The translations under genes were made by a program, and so were the position numbers. Shown piece after piece: positions 33,304-43,500 of a stretch of 64,000 bases of DNA; within the stretch, counting starts at the first letter, position 1; the number at the start of each line of letters is the position of its first letter. The notes under the pieces were generated by a model. That model did no database searches. It saw nothing but the letters and a program-made list of their open reading frames with translations, and was not told the origin of the DNA. This stretch comes from CAZIFG01 sp964539135 (GTDB lineage: Bacteria; Margulisbacteria; Marinamargulisbacteria; GCA-2716485; CAZIFG01): positions 76,221-140,220 of the forward strand of contig CAZIFG010000002.1 of assembly GCA_964539135.1 (NCBI GenBank). The letters are read 5' to 3'.

Positions 33304-34248
33304 TTAAAGATAATCGATAGGATGTTGGAGTCGCTGAACAAGAACGGCTTCGGGGCTTCCGGGGATAGGATGCGAATCATATTCCCAGCTCACATGCTTG
33401 GGTAAACTCATCAAAATACTTTCAATACGGCCGCCTGTTTTAAGTCCAAAAAGAGTGCCTCTGTCGTAGATTAAATTAAATTCAACATAACGACCCCGTC
33501 TCAAAAGCTGCCAGTGTTTTTGAGCTTCCGTAAAGGAATCCTGAAGATGGGATTTAACAATGGGAAGATAAGCCTCTGAAAAGGCATAACCACAGCGTTT
33601 GGCAAATTCAAACAAGGCCTCTTTATCTCTGTCACGCAGGTAATCATAGAAAATACCGCCAATACCACGGGATTCTTCACGATGGGTATTGCAAAAATAG
33701 GTATCACACCAGGCTTTAAACTGAGGATAAAACTGAGGATCTGTGCCATCGCAGGCTGTTTTATGAACCTGATGAAAGTGAAGGGCATCGGCTTCAACCA
33801 AATAATAAGGGGTCAAGTCAGCACCGCCGCCAAACCACCAGACAGACTCTGTTTCTGTAATGAGTTCAAAATAACGATAATTGGCATGCGTTGTGGGAAT
33901 CATGGGGCTAAAGGGATGGATCACAAGGCTAATGCCAGTGGCAAAAAACCGAGCGCCTTTTAGGGGACTTGTAAGGCTAATATTTTGCTGGGAAAGCATT
34001 TTCCCAAACATCTCAATTTCCATCTCTTTTTCAATTGTGCCTGTAACGGCAGAGGTGTTCACACCTCCTTTTTCAAATACACTGCCATCGGCAATGACGC
34101 GTGTTCTACCGCCGCCGCCGCCGGGTCTATCCCAAATATCTTCGCGAAAGCGAACCGTTTCAACAGATTCTAAGGTGGTGCAAATATGATCTTGAAGCTT
34201 GAGAACAAGATCCTGCATTTGCTGACACATAGGGCTAAATGGTTTCAT
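33304..34248 (-). CDS. hemF: Oxygen-dependent coproporphyrinogen III oxidase
   Basis: 314 residues, normal for HemF. Clear family blocks: RFREDIWDRPGGGGGRTRVI, GVNTSAVTG, FGGGADLTPYY, GIGGIFYDYLRD, EFNLIYDRGTLFGLKTGGR and ILMSLPKHVSWEY. It converts coproporphyrinogen III to protoporphyrinogen IX using O2, so the cell makes haem at least partly under oxygen. No other haem genes are in the window. Confidence 0.96.
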   Translation of the reverse strand: MKPFSPMCQQMQDLVLKLQDHICTTLESVETVRFREDIWDRPGGGGGRTRVIADGSVFEKGGVNTSAVTGTIEKEMEIEMFGKMLSQQNISLTSPLKGARFFATGISLVIHPFSPMIPTTHANYRYFELITETESVWWFGGGADLTPYYLVEADALHFHQVHKTACDGTDPQFYPQFKAWCDTYFCNTHREESRGIGGIFYDYLRDRDKEALFEFAKRCGYAFSEAYLPIVKSHLQDSFTEAQKHWQLLRRGRYVEFNLIYDRGTLFGLKTGGRIESILMSLPKHVSWEYDSHPIPGSPEAVLVQRLQHPIDYL

Positions 34249-34309
34249 GCGCGGATTATAGAAGAAAGTTATAAAAGGCGCAATAGATAAATAAAATAAA
34301 AAATAAGAT

Positions 34310-35347
34310 TTAAAACCGCCTCAGATCTGAATGAAGGGCAATCTGATTTTGACCTTCAACCAAGGATTTGGCAAAGAGAGCGGCAAAGTAAGGGCACATC
34401 ATCACACCCCGAGATCCGAATCCGCTAAAAAGGCCAACCTGAGGAAAGGTAGGATGTAAGCCAATGAGAGGTTTCAGATCAGGGACCAGACATCTGACGG
34501 CGGCATGATGGTCCAAAACCGTATAGGAAACAGATAAAAAGCGATTCAAGGTATCTAAAAGTAGGGCTTTACCAGTGGCGGTAGGCTGAGGCGTCAAGTC
34601 ATCCCATTCATAGGTGGCGCCAAACCGAAAACAGTGATTGTCTAGGGGGACCAACCATTTCCCAAAATGATAAATGGCATCCGCATCCAAATCAGGGATG
34701 GAGAGCGTGAGTGTTTCTCCCTTTGCCATGCGGTAAGGAAGCGTGGAAAAAAAACGAGAAAATCGCGTATCCGCACCGATGCAATACAGGATTTTATGAA
34801 AGGAAATATCCTGCCAAGAACCGCCATTTTCATGGAGAATGAGATCCGATTCAGAAAAGCAGTCATCTCGGCATACTGTCGGGTAGTGCTGCTTAAATGC
34901 TGTTAAAAAAGAGGTAGGGTTCAAGGCCACACAGCCCTTCATTTCAACACCTCCAAAGGGAAGCAAAAAACCAGGTAGAGAATGAAGCGTCTGTCCATAA
35001 TAATCAGAAAATTCTGGGAGCTCGACTTTTTTTTGAAAGATTCGAGCGGTTTCATCGGATTCAAAAAGGCGGTAAGCAGGGGTTTCAATCAAAAAAGAGG
35101 CCTGCCACTGAGATTCCAGAGACCGATAAGTATTACAGGCAACAGGAATGAATTGTTCACCTTGCCAAGTCAGTGTGAGTCTTTTACCTGAAATATAATC
35201 CATAAGCCCAGCCGCAACCGTAGAGGCAGAATGGGTGTAATGGTTATCGATCACACATACACTGGCATTTAAACGCATCAGCGCCTCTGCAAGCAAAGTG
35301 CCTGCCAGTCCTTGTCCCACAATCAAATATTCAACCGTATGTGTCAT
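34310..35347 (-). CDS. FAD-dependent oxidoreductase (DAO family)
   Basis: 345 residues. The N-terminal dinucleotide-binding motif is VGQGLAGTLLAEAL, with the acidic end of the second strand in VCVIDN. The C-terminal FAD-contact block is LFSGFGSRGVMMCPYFA. The layout is that of glycine/D-amino-acid oxidase-like enzymes, and the substrate is unknown. It is the upstream neighbour of hemF on the same strand, with a 61-bp gap. Confidence 0.82.
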   Translation of the reverse strand: MTHTVEYLIVGQGLAGTLLAEALMRLNASVCVIDNHYTHSASTVAAGLMDYISGKRLTLTWQGEQFIPVACNTYRSLESQWQASFLIETPAYRLFESDETARIFQKKVELPEFSDYYGQTLHSLPGFLLPFGGVEMKGCVALNPTSFLTAFKQHYPTVCRDDCFSESDLILHENGGSWQDISFHKILYCIGADTRFSRFFSTLPYRMAKGETLTLSIPDLDADAIYHFGKWLVPLDNHCFRFGATYEWDDLTPQPTATGKALLLDTLNRFLSVSYTVLDHHAAVRCLVPDLKPLIGLHPTFPQVGLFSGFGSRGVMMCPYFAALFAKSLVEGQNQIALHSDLRRF

Positions 35348-35483
35348 GGTTTTAAGTATACACGAAGGAACAAAAAAGCGGAATTTTAGGGGGGTGTTTT
35401 TTTTAAGTAAAAAATGATATTTTAATAACGTTTTTTAAAAAAATAAAATAAATAAAAGCAGAAATGCAAAGCGAGATTTGGAT

Positions 35484-38429
35484 ATGAAGAAAATAGTATC
35501 TCGAGGGGTAGTTTTAGACTCATTATTGCATCTATCGGATAAAAGCCTAGGATTGTCAGATGAAATCGTAGACGCATGTTTAAAAAATCCAGATCAGATA
35601 GTTGGGGATTTTTTAAAAGAAACAGGCAAAAGTACAAATGAAAAAAGTATTGAAAGGGCATTGTGGTTAATTTTTTTAAATCAATTTGACGTGCCGATTG
35701 CAGATAAAAGTCAATGGCGTATCCCAACATTTCAACCCAAGGCAGAAGAGTTGACGTCTAAAAGCCGTTGTATGATATGGTTACTCTCTCATCGGGGAAT
35801 AGAGACGAGAAAACCGATAACAGATAGATATTGGCAGATTATAATCGATGCCTTGGATCTTAAAATCAATATAAAACAATTCACAGCAATCATAGAAGGA
35901 AGAGAAACTGATGAGGCGTATAAAAGTAGCATCAGTCAGCATATAGGGGCAATTTTAAAACGGAGAGATATTCCGGACACGCCAGAGCACATTCAGTATG
36001 TCATGAAAGTGATAACCCAAAGTCCCTTGTTAAAGGGGAGCCAGGGACCTGAATTTAAAGCAAAAATTATGTGGGAGTGGGAGGCTATTCAAGCGGAAGT
36101 ATTAAATCCAGCCCCCTTGCTCAAAGCAGAATCCTTACTTCCAAACATAACGAATTTGCTTAAGTCTAATATCATTGTAAGGGTGCCTGAGTATAGAGTA
36201 GACGAGGTATTCCGTAAAATATTATCAAAAACAGAGGCGTTAGCCAGAGATATATTACATAGCCTTAAAAGGCTAAAACCAGATGTAATAGTAGTCTATG
36301 ATAAGACACTCAAGCAAAACGGCAAGTGTCATGGGGTTTTAGGCGAAATCGCAAAAGCAGGGCATGCAGAATTATTTAGAGAGGTCGTAGCAGAGATTGG
36401 CGGAGTGCCAACAAAATCAGCGATGGGAGAAAAAGATAGCGAAGAAATGACACTTGTAGATGCAGTTGTTTTGGGAGGATCTGTAGCCCTGTTAACATAT
36501 TTAGAGATTGAAGATCTAGAATTACAAAACGAAGGCGTGCTGGGATTAGCATTAGAGTCGGGATCTCCGGAGATGGTGTTGCAATGCTTAAGTTTAAGAG
36601 ATAGGGGGAGTCTGCAGATTGATAGAGATAAAAAGGGTAACACTCTACTCATGCAAGCGATAAAGGGCGAAGACTCGAAAATTTCAGTAGATATTGCGCG
36701 AACTTTACATCAAAGCATGGGAGACACATACTTTTGGGCATATTATGCAAAAATAGAAAATGCAAAAAGGGAAACGGCACTAAGCCTGGCTATTACCACA
36801 AAACAAAGAGCATTGGTGAAGATTCTAGGGGGTATATTGGAGCCAAAGCATGTACAGGCTTTAATTCTATCTGGGGATCTTAACTTTATTGAGGCTGTCA
36901 TAAAAGACTTAGGTGTAAGTAGAGATCACCTCATAACTAGGTATTTTGAGTATGTTGCTAAATATGCAGGGGGTATTATTCTAAGTGATTTAAAGGATAA
37001 ACGTAGTCTAGAACGGCGACAGTGGCTCTTTAAAATACAGAGTGGATCAGAAGAAACGCGTGCACATCAGCTCATAAAATGGGCGCCTGGTGTTTTATAT
37101 GGGATATTAGAAAAATGCAGCAGTGAACATATTAGCGAGGTGTTACTGATTAAAACAAAATATGGGGGGTTTGTACTGGCACATTTACTGGCCTATATGC
37201 ATCCTGAAACATTAAACACGATATTAAAATACGTAATATTACCCACAAAATTACAATTGCTTGGACTACGATTCGGAGGTGGATCAGCAGTTTTGAGTTT
37301 GCTCTTAAAATACAGTACGGGGGAGTCAGGGGGGCTAGCAGGTACTCAGACGGTAGAGGAGTTAGGTCAGATTCTTTCAAATAGAGTGCTCAGTCCCCTC
37401 TTTTTAGGTGTGTTCTCAAATAGAAATAGGCCCTTGGAAAAGTATATTAAAAATAGCAGTTATGAGAACCGTGTAATGCTTTTAAGTCAAAGAATAGGCG
37501 AAAAATCCTTGGCTGAGGTATATGTAGAAAAAGATAGTGAGGGCTTTAATAGAATTTTAGAAAGCTGTACGTTTAAAAAAGAGATAGAAGACATCTTAAA
37601 CATTTTAAATAGAAAAGGCCTCTATTTAAAAACAATCCTGATTAACACGCAGCGGGCCCTTTTAAAAGAAATACTCAAACACCATACACATGAAGAAAAA
37701 TGGCATGTGTTATGTCAAAAACGTCAATGGAAGTTAAGCGATATCGACAATGCCTTCAATCAATGGGTACAGGAATGGGTCGGGATAGATCTATCGAAGG
37801 AGGGGGTAGAGGAACTTTGGGCCATTAGTACAATGGGGGAAAAGATAATGATGATAGGGAACCTCAGAAGAGCACCCAAAGAAGTCTCTGACGCCTTACA
37901 AAAAAAATTAGAGGAATGGTTTGATAACAAATGGCACAACAAAGTAGAACCGTTAAGTACAAAGGATGCCTTAGAGGGCCTATTGGAACTCCAAAAAATA
38001 GGGGGATGGGAAGAGATTGCCTGTGCGTGGATGACGGAATGCCTACTCAGAAGTGTAGCCATGCTAGACCAGTGTGATACGATAGCCCAAAAAATAAAAA
38101 TTTTAGGACAAAAGGTTCATAAGAAGGCAGGAATTTCGGAGGAGGGGGATACAGTGGCAAATGTATTGATCAAAAGCGGACAGAGCCTAATTGTAGAGGA
38201 AATCTTAGGAGATCCATCATGTGCAGCAGAAGCAGAAGCCTTGATAAGGGCCAGTATCACTGCAAAAGAGATCGGAAGCGGAGAGGAGCTAAGTGTAGAA
38301 GAAGACTATGAAATCTTTACGGATCAATGGGTAGAAGCCTGGCTCGGCGAAGAAGACTCAAGTGGAGACTCAGGTGAAGACTCAAGTAAAGATCCATGTT
38401 TAGGCCCCTGTAAAAGACAAAGGCTATAG
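35484..38429 (+). CDS. Giant ankyrin-containing protein, paralogue A
   Basis: 981 residues from the ATG (a TTG two codons upstream is an alternative). It starts MKKIVSRG like other accessory genes here. Residues ~280-455 contain degenerate ankyrin repeats (VDAVVLGGSVALLTYLEI, GVLGLALESGSPEMVL, KKGNTLLMQAI) that align with residues ~517-740 of the giant protein at 40558. The rest is helical and unassigned. It ends in acidic Ser/Gly repeats and a basic KRQRL tail, NLS-like. The sequence YEIFTDQWVEAW near the end recurs in the broken gene at 45424. Very AT-rich upstream DNA. Likely an effector, by inference. Confidence 0.7.
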   Translation: MKKIVSRGVVLDSLLHLSDKSLGLSDEIVDACLKNPDQIVGDFLKETGKSTNEKSIERALWLIFLNQFDVPIADKSQWRIPTFQPKAEELTSKSRCMIWLLSHRGIETRKPITDRYWQIIIDALDLKINIKQFTAIIEGRETDEAYKSSISQHIGAILKRRDIPDTPEHIQYVMKVITQSPLLKGSQGPEFKAKIMWEWEAIQAEVLNPAPLLKAESLLPNITNLLKSNIIVRVPEYRVDEVFRKILSKTEALARDILHSLKRLKPDVIVVYDKTLKQNGKCHGVLGEIAKAGHAELFREVVAEIGGVPTKSAMGEKDSEEMTLVDAVVLGGSVALLTYLEIEDLELQNEGVLGLALESGSPEMVLQCLSLRDRGSLQIDRDKKGNTLLMQAIKGEDSKISVDIARTLHQSMGDTYFWAYYAKIENAKRETALSLAITTKQRALVKILGGILEPKHVQALILSGDLNFIEAVIKDLGVSRDHLITRYFEYVAKYAGGIILSDLKDKRSLERRQWLFKIQSGSEETRAHQLIKWAPGVLYGILEKCSSEHISEVLLIKTKYGGFVLAHLLAYMHPETLNTILKYVILPTKLQLLGLRFGGGSAVLSLLLKYSTGESGGLAGTQTVEELGQILSNRVLSPLFLGVFSNRNRPLEKYIKNSSYENRVMLLSQRIGEKSLAEVYVEKDSEGFNRILESCTFKKEIEDILNILNRKGLYLKTILINTQRALLKEILKHHTHEEKWHVLCQKRQWKLSDIDNAFNQWVQEWVGIDLSKEGVEELWAISTMGEKIMMIGNLRRAPKEVSDALQKKLEEWFDNKWHNKVEPLSTKDALEGLLELQKIGGWEEIACAWMTECLLRSVAMLDQCDTIAQKIKILGQKVHKKAGISEEGDTVANVLIKSGQSLIVEEILGDPSCAAEAEALIRASITAKEIGSGEELSVEEDYEIFTDQWVEAWLGEEDSSGDSGEDSSKDPCLGPCKRQRL

Positions 38430-38446
38430 GTAAAGGATCAGCATCT

Positions 38447-38472
38447 AGAGTCTTATTTAAGAGTAAGACTCT
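38447..38472 (+). terminator. Hairpin downstream of the giant ankyrin gene
   Basis: AGAGTCTTA and TAAGACTCT form a perfect 9-bp stem with an 8-base loop in the 70-bp gap between two convergent genes. No T-run follows on either strand, so it is only a possible transcription stop. Confidence 0.4.
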
Positions 38473-38497
38473 AATGGTGATGGAATCGTCAAAAAAA

Positions 38498-38523
38498 GAT
38501 ATTAAAATGGGCTACAATCGCCA
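38498..38523 (+). repeat. 26-bp direct repeat, left copy
   Basis: Twenty-six bases, starting GATATTAAAATGGGC, are identical to 40310-40335. This copy covers the last codons (GDCSPF) and stop of the minus-strand 577-residue gene. Together with the right copy it flanks that whole gene. Confidence 0.85.
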
Positions 38524-40235
38524 TAACCATCAGTCGAAGATTCATCATCTGCCGTGGTATCAGGATCTGAATCCTTTCCTCTTGTTCTCTTTGATGCAGG
38601 CTGGTGTGGCTGTTCACCAGAACCAGCAATAGCATTAGAGGCACGCTTCAAGGCATTAGTGACATAATCACTTCTACGGTCCCGATTGTCTGTTCTATGA
38701 CGACAACTACCACTATCTTTAGGAGGACGAACAACTACACAGGAACGGACATCCTTTTCTATTGAGGTGTTCAAATCCACGAGGATGTTATCTATCTGTT
38801 TAATGAGCTTTTGTTTAGCAGCCTCAAAGCGCTTGTATGTGAGAGAAGCAGGATTTCCGCTGTGGTTGCTAGCGCTTAGATTGCGTTTGAATAAGTGTAA
38901 AGAATCGCGAAAGTCTGGCTTATATTGACTTGAGATAAATAGAGTATTGAGGCGGTTTACTATATCTGGAAGCTTATTTAGGTCCTTCAGACGATCGCTA
39001 AGGACGCCTAGATCGCTGAACCAGATATTTAACAAGGAGTTACCATCGGGATGTTTTGTGACAAGAATTTGGATTAAAGTATTAGGATGTACAGATGGCG
39101 TATTTAATCCAAAACTAAGAACTCTCCATAGATCAAAAGAGGAGCGTGTTTCTCTTGAATACTGATATGCCGCATAGAGGAGTTTGGTAGGATAATTTTG
39201 AGTGAGTAATAACATAATAGAACTGTTAAAGAAGTTGGTGTAATGGCTGCTCAAACTTAAGTCTAAAGTTTCTATAATTTTTGCTTCTAGAGTTGGTAAA
39301 TCTCCATGTAGATCTAGAAGCGGCTGCATACAGGAAAATTCAGAAGATGTTACGAGATCTTTATTAATTTTGGGGTATAACTGTATGAGATTATGTAAAT
39401 AAGTTAATCTGTTTGCTGAATAAGGATTGCCAGAGTGGAGTGAAATCATTGCCTGTATAAATTGAAACTTGGTTTTTCTTAATGAACTATGAATGGCTCT
39501 TGATGAGACTGGATTGCTCTCTACAAGAGACGTCCATGATTCATAAGAGTTAATAATACCATATGTGTTTTTAAGAAGCTTGAGGATGTGAGGCGCAGTG
39601 GGGTGCACTCCATAATGCTGAGGCATGCCATTGAGATTCCCATTAAAAATAAAAATAGGAAACGAAAAAGTGGTAAATGTCGCCGCCAGATCGGAATGAG
39701 AGACACACAGATGCGGGATGATAAGTGCAAGAGGTGGGTTATCCTGTAAGGGCTTCAAAAAGTCAAAATTTCTTGCCAAGTAATAAATATCCTGAAGAAC
39801 AACTATATTTCCAGATAAATCGCTTTTAAGAAGGTCCTTAAGAGAATTTTCAAAAAATAACGCTGGGATATCTTGACTAAAATAGGGGATTCGTTCTGGT
39901 AAATGTTGTCTAGAAATCTTGGGCCATCCATATGGATTAGAGGGGGTTCTAAAAACACGAGCAAACAATGGTCCTAAATAGCCATAGAACTGATGGTTCA
40001 ATTGGCTGATGGGGCTATCTACACCTAAAAAGGCATCTATAATGTTCCAAGGACCTGTAGGGAGAGGGGGGACAGATGAGGCCGATAGGGCAGTCTTGCG
40101 AGTCGGTCTAGTCTTGCGAGTCGGTCTAGTCTTGCCAATCGGTTCAAGCCCTCTATTATCAAACCCGGAGGCTTGTGCATAGACAGGGTAAAGATCATGC
40201 CATGTGGGGTGATAAATAGAAATTGTTTTTTTCAT
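38502..40235 (-). CDS. Large protein of unknown family with basic, NLS-like tail
   Basis: 577 residues starting MKKTIS. Residues ~36-48 hold an imperfect six-residue tandem repeat (KTRPTR). The middle is helical and leucine-rich with no recognised domain. The end (residues ~515-556) has two basic patches, RHRTDNRDRRSDY and PASKRTRGK, that resemble a bipartite nuclear localisation signal, followed by an acidic Asp/Ser/Thr tail. It is convergent with giant paralogue A and lies between the two giant genes. A role in host cells is inferred only from composition and neighbours. Confidence 0.6.
   Translation of the reverse strand: MKKTISIYHPTWHDLYPVYAQASGFDNRGLEPIGKTRPTRKTRPTRKTALSASSVPPLPTGPWNIIDAFLGVDSPISQLNHQFYGYLGPLFARVFRTPSNPYGWPKISRQHLPERIPYFSQDIPALFFENSLKDLLKSDLSGNIVVLQDIYYLARNFDFLKPLQDNPPLALIIPHLCVSHSDLAATFTTFSFPIFIFNGNLNGMPQHYGVHPTAPHILKLLKNTYGIINSYESWTSLVESNPVSSRAIHSSLRKTKFQFIQAMISLHSGNPYSANRLTYLHNLIQLYPKINKDLVTSSEFSCMQPLLDLHGDLPTLEAKIIETLDLSLSSHYTNFFNSSIMLLLTQNYPTKLLYAAYQYSRETRSSFDLWRVLSFGLNTPSVHPNTLIQILVTKHPDGNSLLNIWFSDLGVLSDRLKDLNKLPDIVNRLNTLFISSQYKPDFRDSLHLFKRNLSASNHSGNPASLTYKRFEAAKQKLIKQIDNILVDLNTSIEKDVRSCVVVRPPKDSGSCRHRTDNRDRRSDYVTNALKRASNAIAGSGEQPHQPASKRTRGKDSDPDTTADDESSTDGYGDCSPF
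40093..40140 (+). repeat. 18-bp in-gene tandem repeat
   Basis: The unit GTCTTGCGAGTCGGTCTA occurs twice in full and once as a 12-base partial with changes. It codes for KTRPTR repeats in the 577-residue protein. The unit is a multiple of three, so copy-number changes keep the frame. Confidence 0.8.
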
Positions 40236-40309
40236 AATGGGTTGTTTATAAATTGTTTTATATTTTAATAAAAAAATATATTATAATGTTAATGTGGTTG
40301 TCAAGTCGA

Positions 40310-40335
40310 GATATTAAAATGGGCTACAATCGCCA
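40310..40335 (+). repeat. 26-bp direct repeat, right copy (remnant of a second gene end)
   Basis: Identical to 38498-38523. On the minus strand it codes for GDCSPF and stop in frame after SDSS, so it looks like the surviving 3' end of a deleted paralogue of the 577-residue gene. It lies in the 322-bp gap between that gene and the giant repeat gene. The rest of the gap is AT-rich with no gene I can support. Confidence 0.75.
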
Positions 40336-40557
40336 GAACTATCACTCAATAGGATTACTAGAACGAAGAGAAGCTGGTATAATCTTCGGGAGGGGAAAAG
40401 AAATCGTGTTATTTTCGGAAAAACCAGAATTCGCTTACGAAGTCCCCTTCATTTTATCAATCTTTACTCGTACGTTGCTAATTTTTATAAAATCATTGTA
40501 TTATTTAAACAAAAATAGTTAGATTAAAAAATAAAATAAAATTTTTAAAGGAAAAAA

Positions 40558-43500
40558 ATGAAAAAAATAATATCTGGTTTAATAAAGAGGGAAACACAAA
40601 GCCTTAATACCCAAAGGGCAGAGCTTATTGTAAGGATAGTCCCATTGTTACAGAAACTGGAGCCAGATATAAAAAGAGGCGGTATTAACTCAGAGTCTGT
40701 AAAAAATATGTATCAGAAGTTTGAGCATCTAGACTCACAAAGCAAGAAGTTCCTTCAGGATGTGCTAAAAGAGCTATTAGAGGTAGTTGAGGCGATATTA
40801 ACATTGCAAAGAGAAGTCTCTCCTGAAGCATTTGGAAGATCGATAGACAAAATTCAAGCATTTCAAGCAGAATATCCAGATAAAGGTGGTTCTGTAATTG
40901 ACAAATTATTGAAGATCTTTTATCCGAAGATGGGAATAGAAAGGTTAAATAGTTTTGCAAGTGATTCACGTCAGCAAAGGGTTCAATTATATTTAAAGGC
41001 TATTTTAGAACAATACCTAATAGGAGAAAAAGAGAAGCCCATAGACCCAGTGCAAAAAAGACAAAGAGTATCAGAAATAAGTGCTTCGAAAAAAAAAGGC
41101 AGTACATGTCCCCCATTCAAGGTAAATCTGTCTGATATAGATGAAATAGCGAAGAGGATACTAAGGGTGCTGAGCGGAGGGGCTGAAAGAAGCGAAACCG
41201 AACCTGTAGCGCAATATAACCAGGTTGTAGTTCGAGATCTTGGCGTTTCTATAAATGCTACGTTGTTTCAAAAATTTATTCCGATGGGGCCTGAAGGCGG
41301 AGCGTTAGATAAACAAGTTGAAAAAATTAAAAATAAAAAGGTTTGTACCGCTTTTAAGCGGTTAGTACAAGCCTTAAGAGATAAAGTACCATTAAAAGAT
41401 GAGGAAAGATTCGAAGAAGAGGAAAAGCGCTTAGGGGAAGTGGCGGCGTATTTGGCAGGAAAGACTTTAACCGAAGAAATGGCAGGGACTGTGACTAAAT
41501 TTATAGATCAAAATATAGAAGAATTTAAGAGGATGCCTTCTTTTAAACAGTTGAACCTGAAATTGTTGAGCTATAAAACTGAGTTAGACCTAATTTTAGA
41601 GGAAAGAATCGCCTTTAATTTAAAAGACCTGCAGTTTATATGGTTAAGAGATCGTATTATAACGGGGCTCCAAATGATAGGTGTAAATACAGAGCTTATG
41701 AGAGATATGTCTTACATCAAGGCAGCCTGTCGAAAGTGTTTAGAGGCTATGGATGCGCCTATTGATTTCTACTTTTTAGATAGAGATCATGGGGAAGCAG
41801 AAGGACACATAGAGCTATATAAAGAGAAGCTGGTTCGTCACATATTACGAGCAGATGATATGTTTGGGCTAGGATTGGAAATAGAGGGGGCGTCTGGGAA
41901 ACCGTTGATGGACTTAATCGCAAAAAGTGAAAAATTGGGGCACGTTGCGGTGAGCGAAGATGCCATATTAAGTTTAGAGTATCTACAATCTCTAGTAGAA
42001 GGGACACTGGTTTTAGGCGATGGGGAATTAAGTGAAATATTTTCAATGACGTCTGAAGATGTATTTAGCGCCATAGACACTCAACTAAAATCGAAGGGAT
42101 TAACTCATGGACTTTTAGGCGAGTTAGCAAGATTAGGAAAAGCGGACTTATTTAGGAGATTAAAGGATGGCTTATGTCCTAAACCCAGCGTTGACGCCTT
42201 TCTTGTGAAAGATGATCAAGGGCACAGTTTATTAGAATATGCAGTATTAGGTGGAAGTGTCGACATTTTAATGGACTTAGATATTCCTGGAGTAGTGGGG
42301 CAAGAGATCATAAGAGGATATGTTCCAAGCGGTGTGCCCAGTTTAGTAGGGTTGGCAGCGGAATCTGGAAACAAGGTGATGTTAGAAAACATGGTGAATC
42401 TGGTGCCTGGTGACATCATTGTTCAAGCCTTAACACAAGAGGATGCCAGCGGAAATACGCCGTTAATGCGAGCGGTGATGAGTAAGTCTCCCGAGTGTGT
42501 TGCCTTTTTGATGGAAACGCTTAAAGTCTGTTTAGGTGAAGAGGCTGTAAGTGCTTATATTAATCAAGCCAATAGAGAGGGGCAAACGGAGTTAACCTTA
42601 GCGGCATCTTCCAATGTAATAGAGGCCGGCGAGATGTTGTTAAGGGCAGGGGCGAACATTGACTATAGAGTCCCAAGCTCGGGTTTGAATATATTACAGA
42701 TAGCAGGATTGGAAAATCACATAGAATTCATGAGAAGAAGCATTCAGGTATTGGATGAAATTTCGGGAGACGAAAGAAAGGGGCTAGAGGCCTTAAAAAA
42801 TATCTCTTTTTGGTTAGCTCGATTTAATGGGGGGGCTTTAAAAGAGCTGTTGCTTGGTTTAGATCCTTCGGAAAGGCAAAAAGTCCTGGAATTAGAGAAT
42901 GGCACTAAATCTACCGTCGCGCATTGGATCGCTCGATATAATGGTGTGATATTAAAAGAGCTGTTGTGTGATTTAGACGCAAAAAAAATTCAAGAAATCT
43001 TGGAATTACAAAATTACTATGGGAAGACCGTCGCGCATTGGCTCGTTTACTCTAGTGCAGTGGCTTTAAAAGTACTGTTGCAGCGCTTAGATCCTGCGGG
43101 AATTCAAGCTATTCTGAGCTTAAAAGATGAAAGTGAAGATGGAACTACCGTCGCGCATACTCTAATGCGATTTGAAGTAGAAGTTTTAAAAGAGCTGTTG
43201 CGGGATTTAGATTTTGCGAGAATGCAGGCGATCCTGGAATTAAAAGATGAAGAAGAAATTATCATCGTGCATGAGTTTGCTAGATGTCATAGCGTCGCCT
43301 TTAAAAATCTGGTTCTGGGTTTAAATTCTGCAGAAAGGCGAGCGATCCTGGGATTAAAGGATGAACGGGGAAAAAGCGTCGCGTATACACTTATTGGCCA
43401 TAATATGAAGGTTTTTAAAGAGCTGTTTTTGGAGTTCGATGCTGAAGAAAGGAAAGCAATGCTGGGATTAGAAGATAAAATGATCCCGAAATTAGACAAA

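Noticed and set aside
37150..37380. Antisense open frames inside the giant ankyrin genes
   Set aside because: They lack ribosome sites and follow from the codon pattern of the real gene.
40253..40522. Plus-strand 89-codon open frame between the unknown protein and the giant repeat gene
   Set aside because: No ribosome site, and it overlaps the 26-bp repeat that is explained by a decayed minus-strand gene end.
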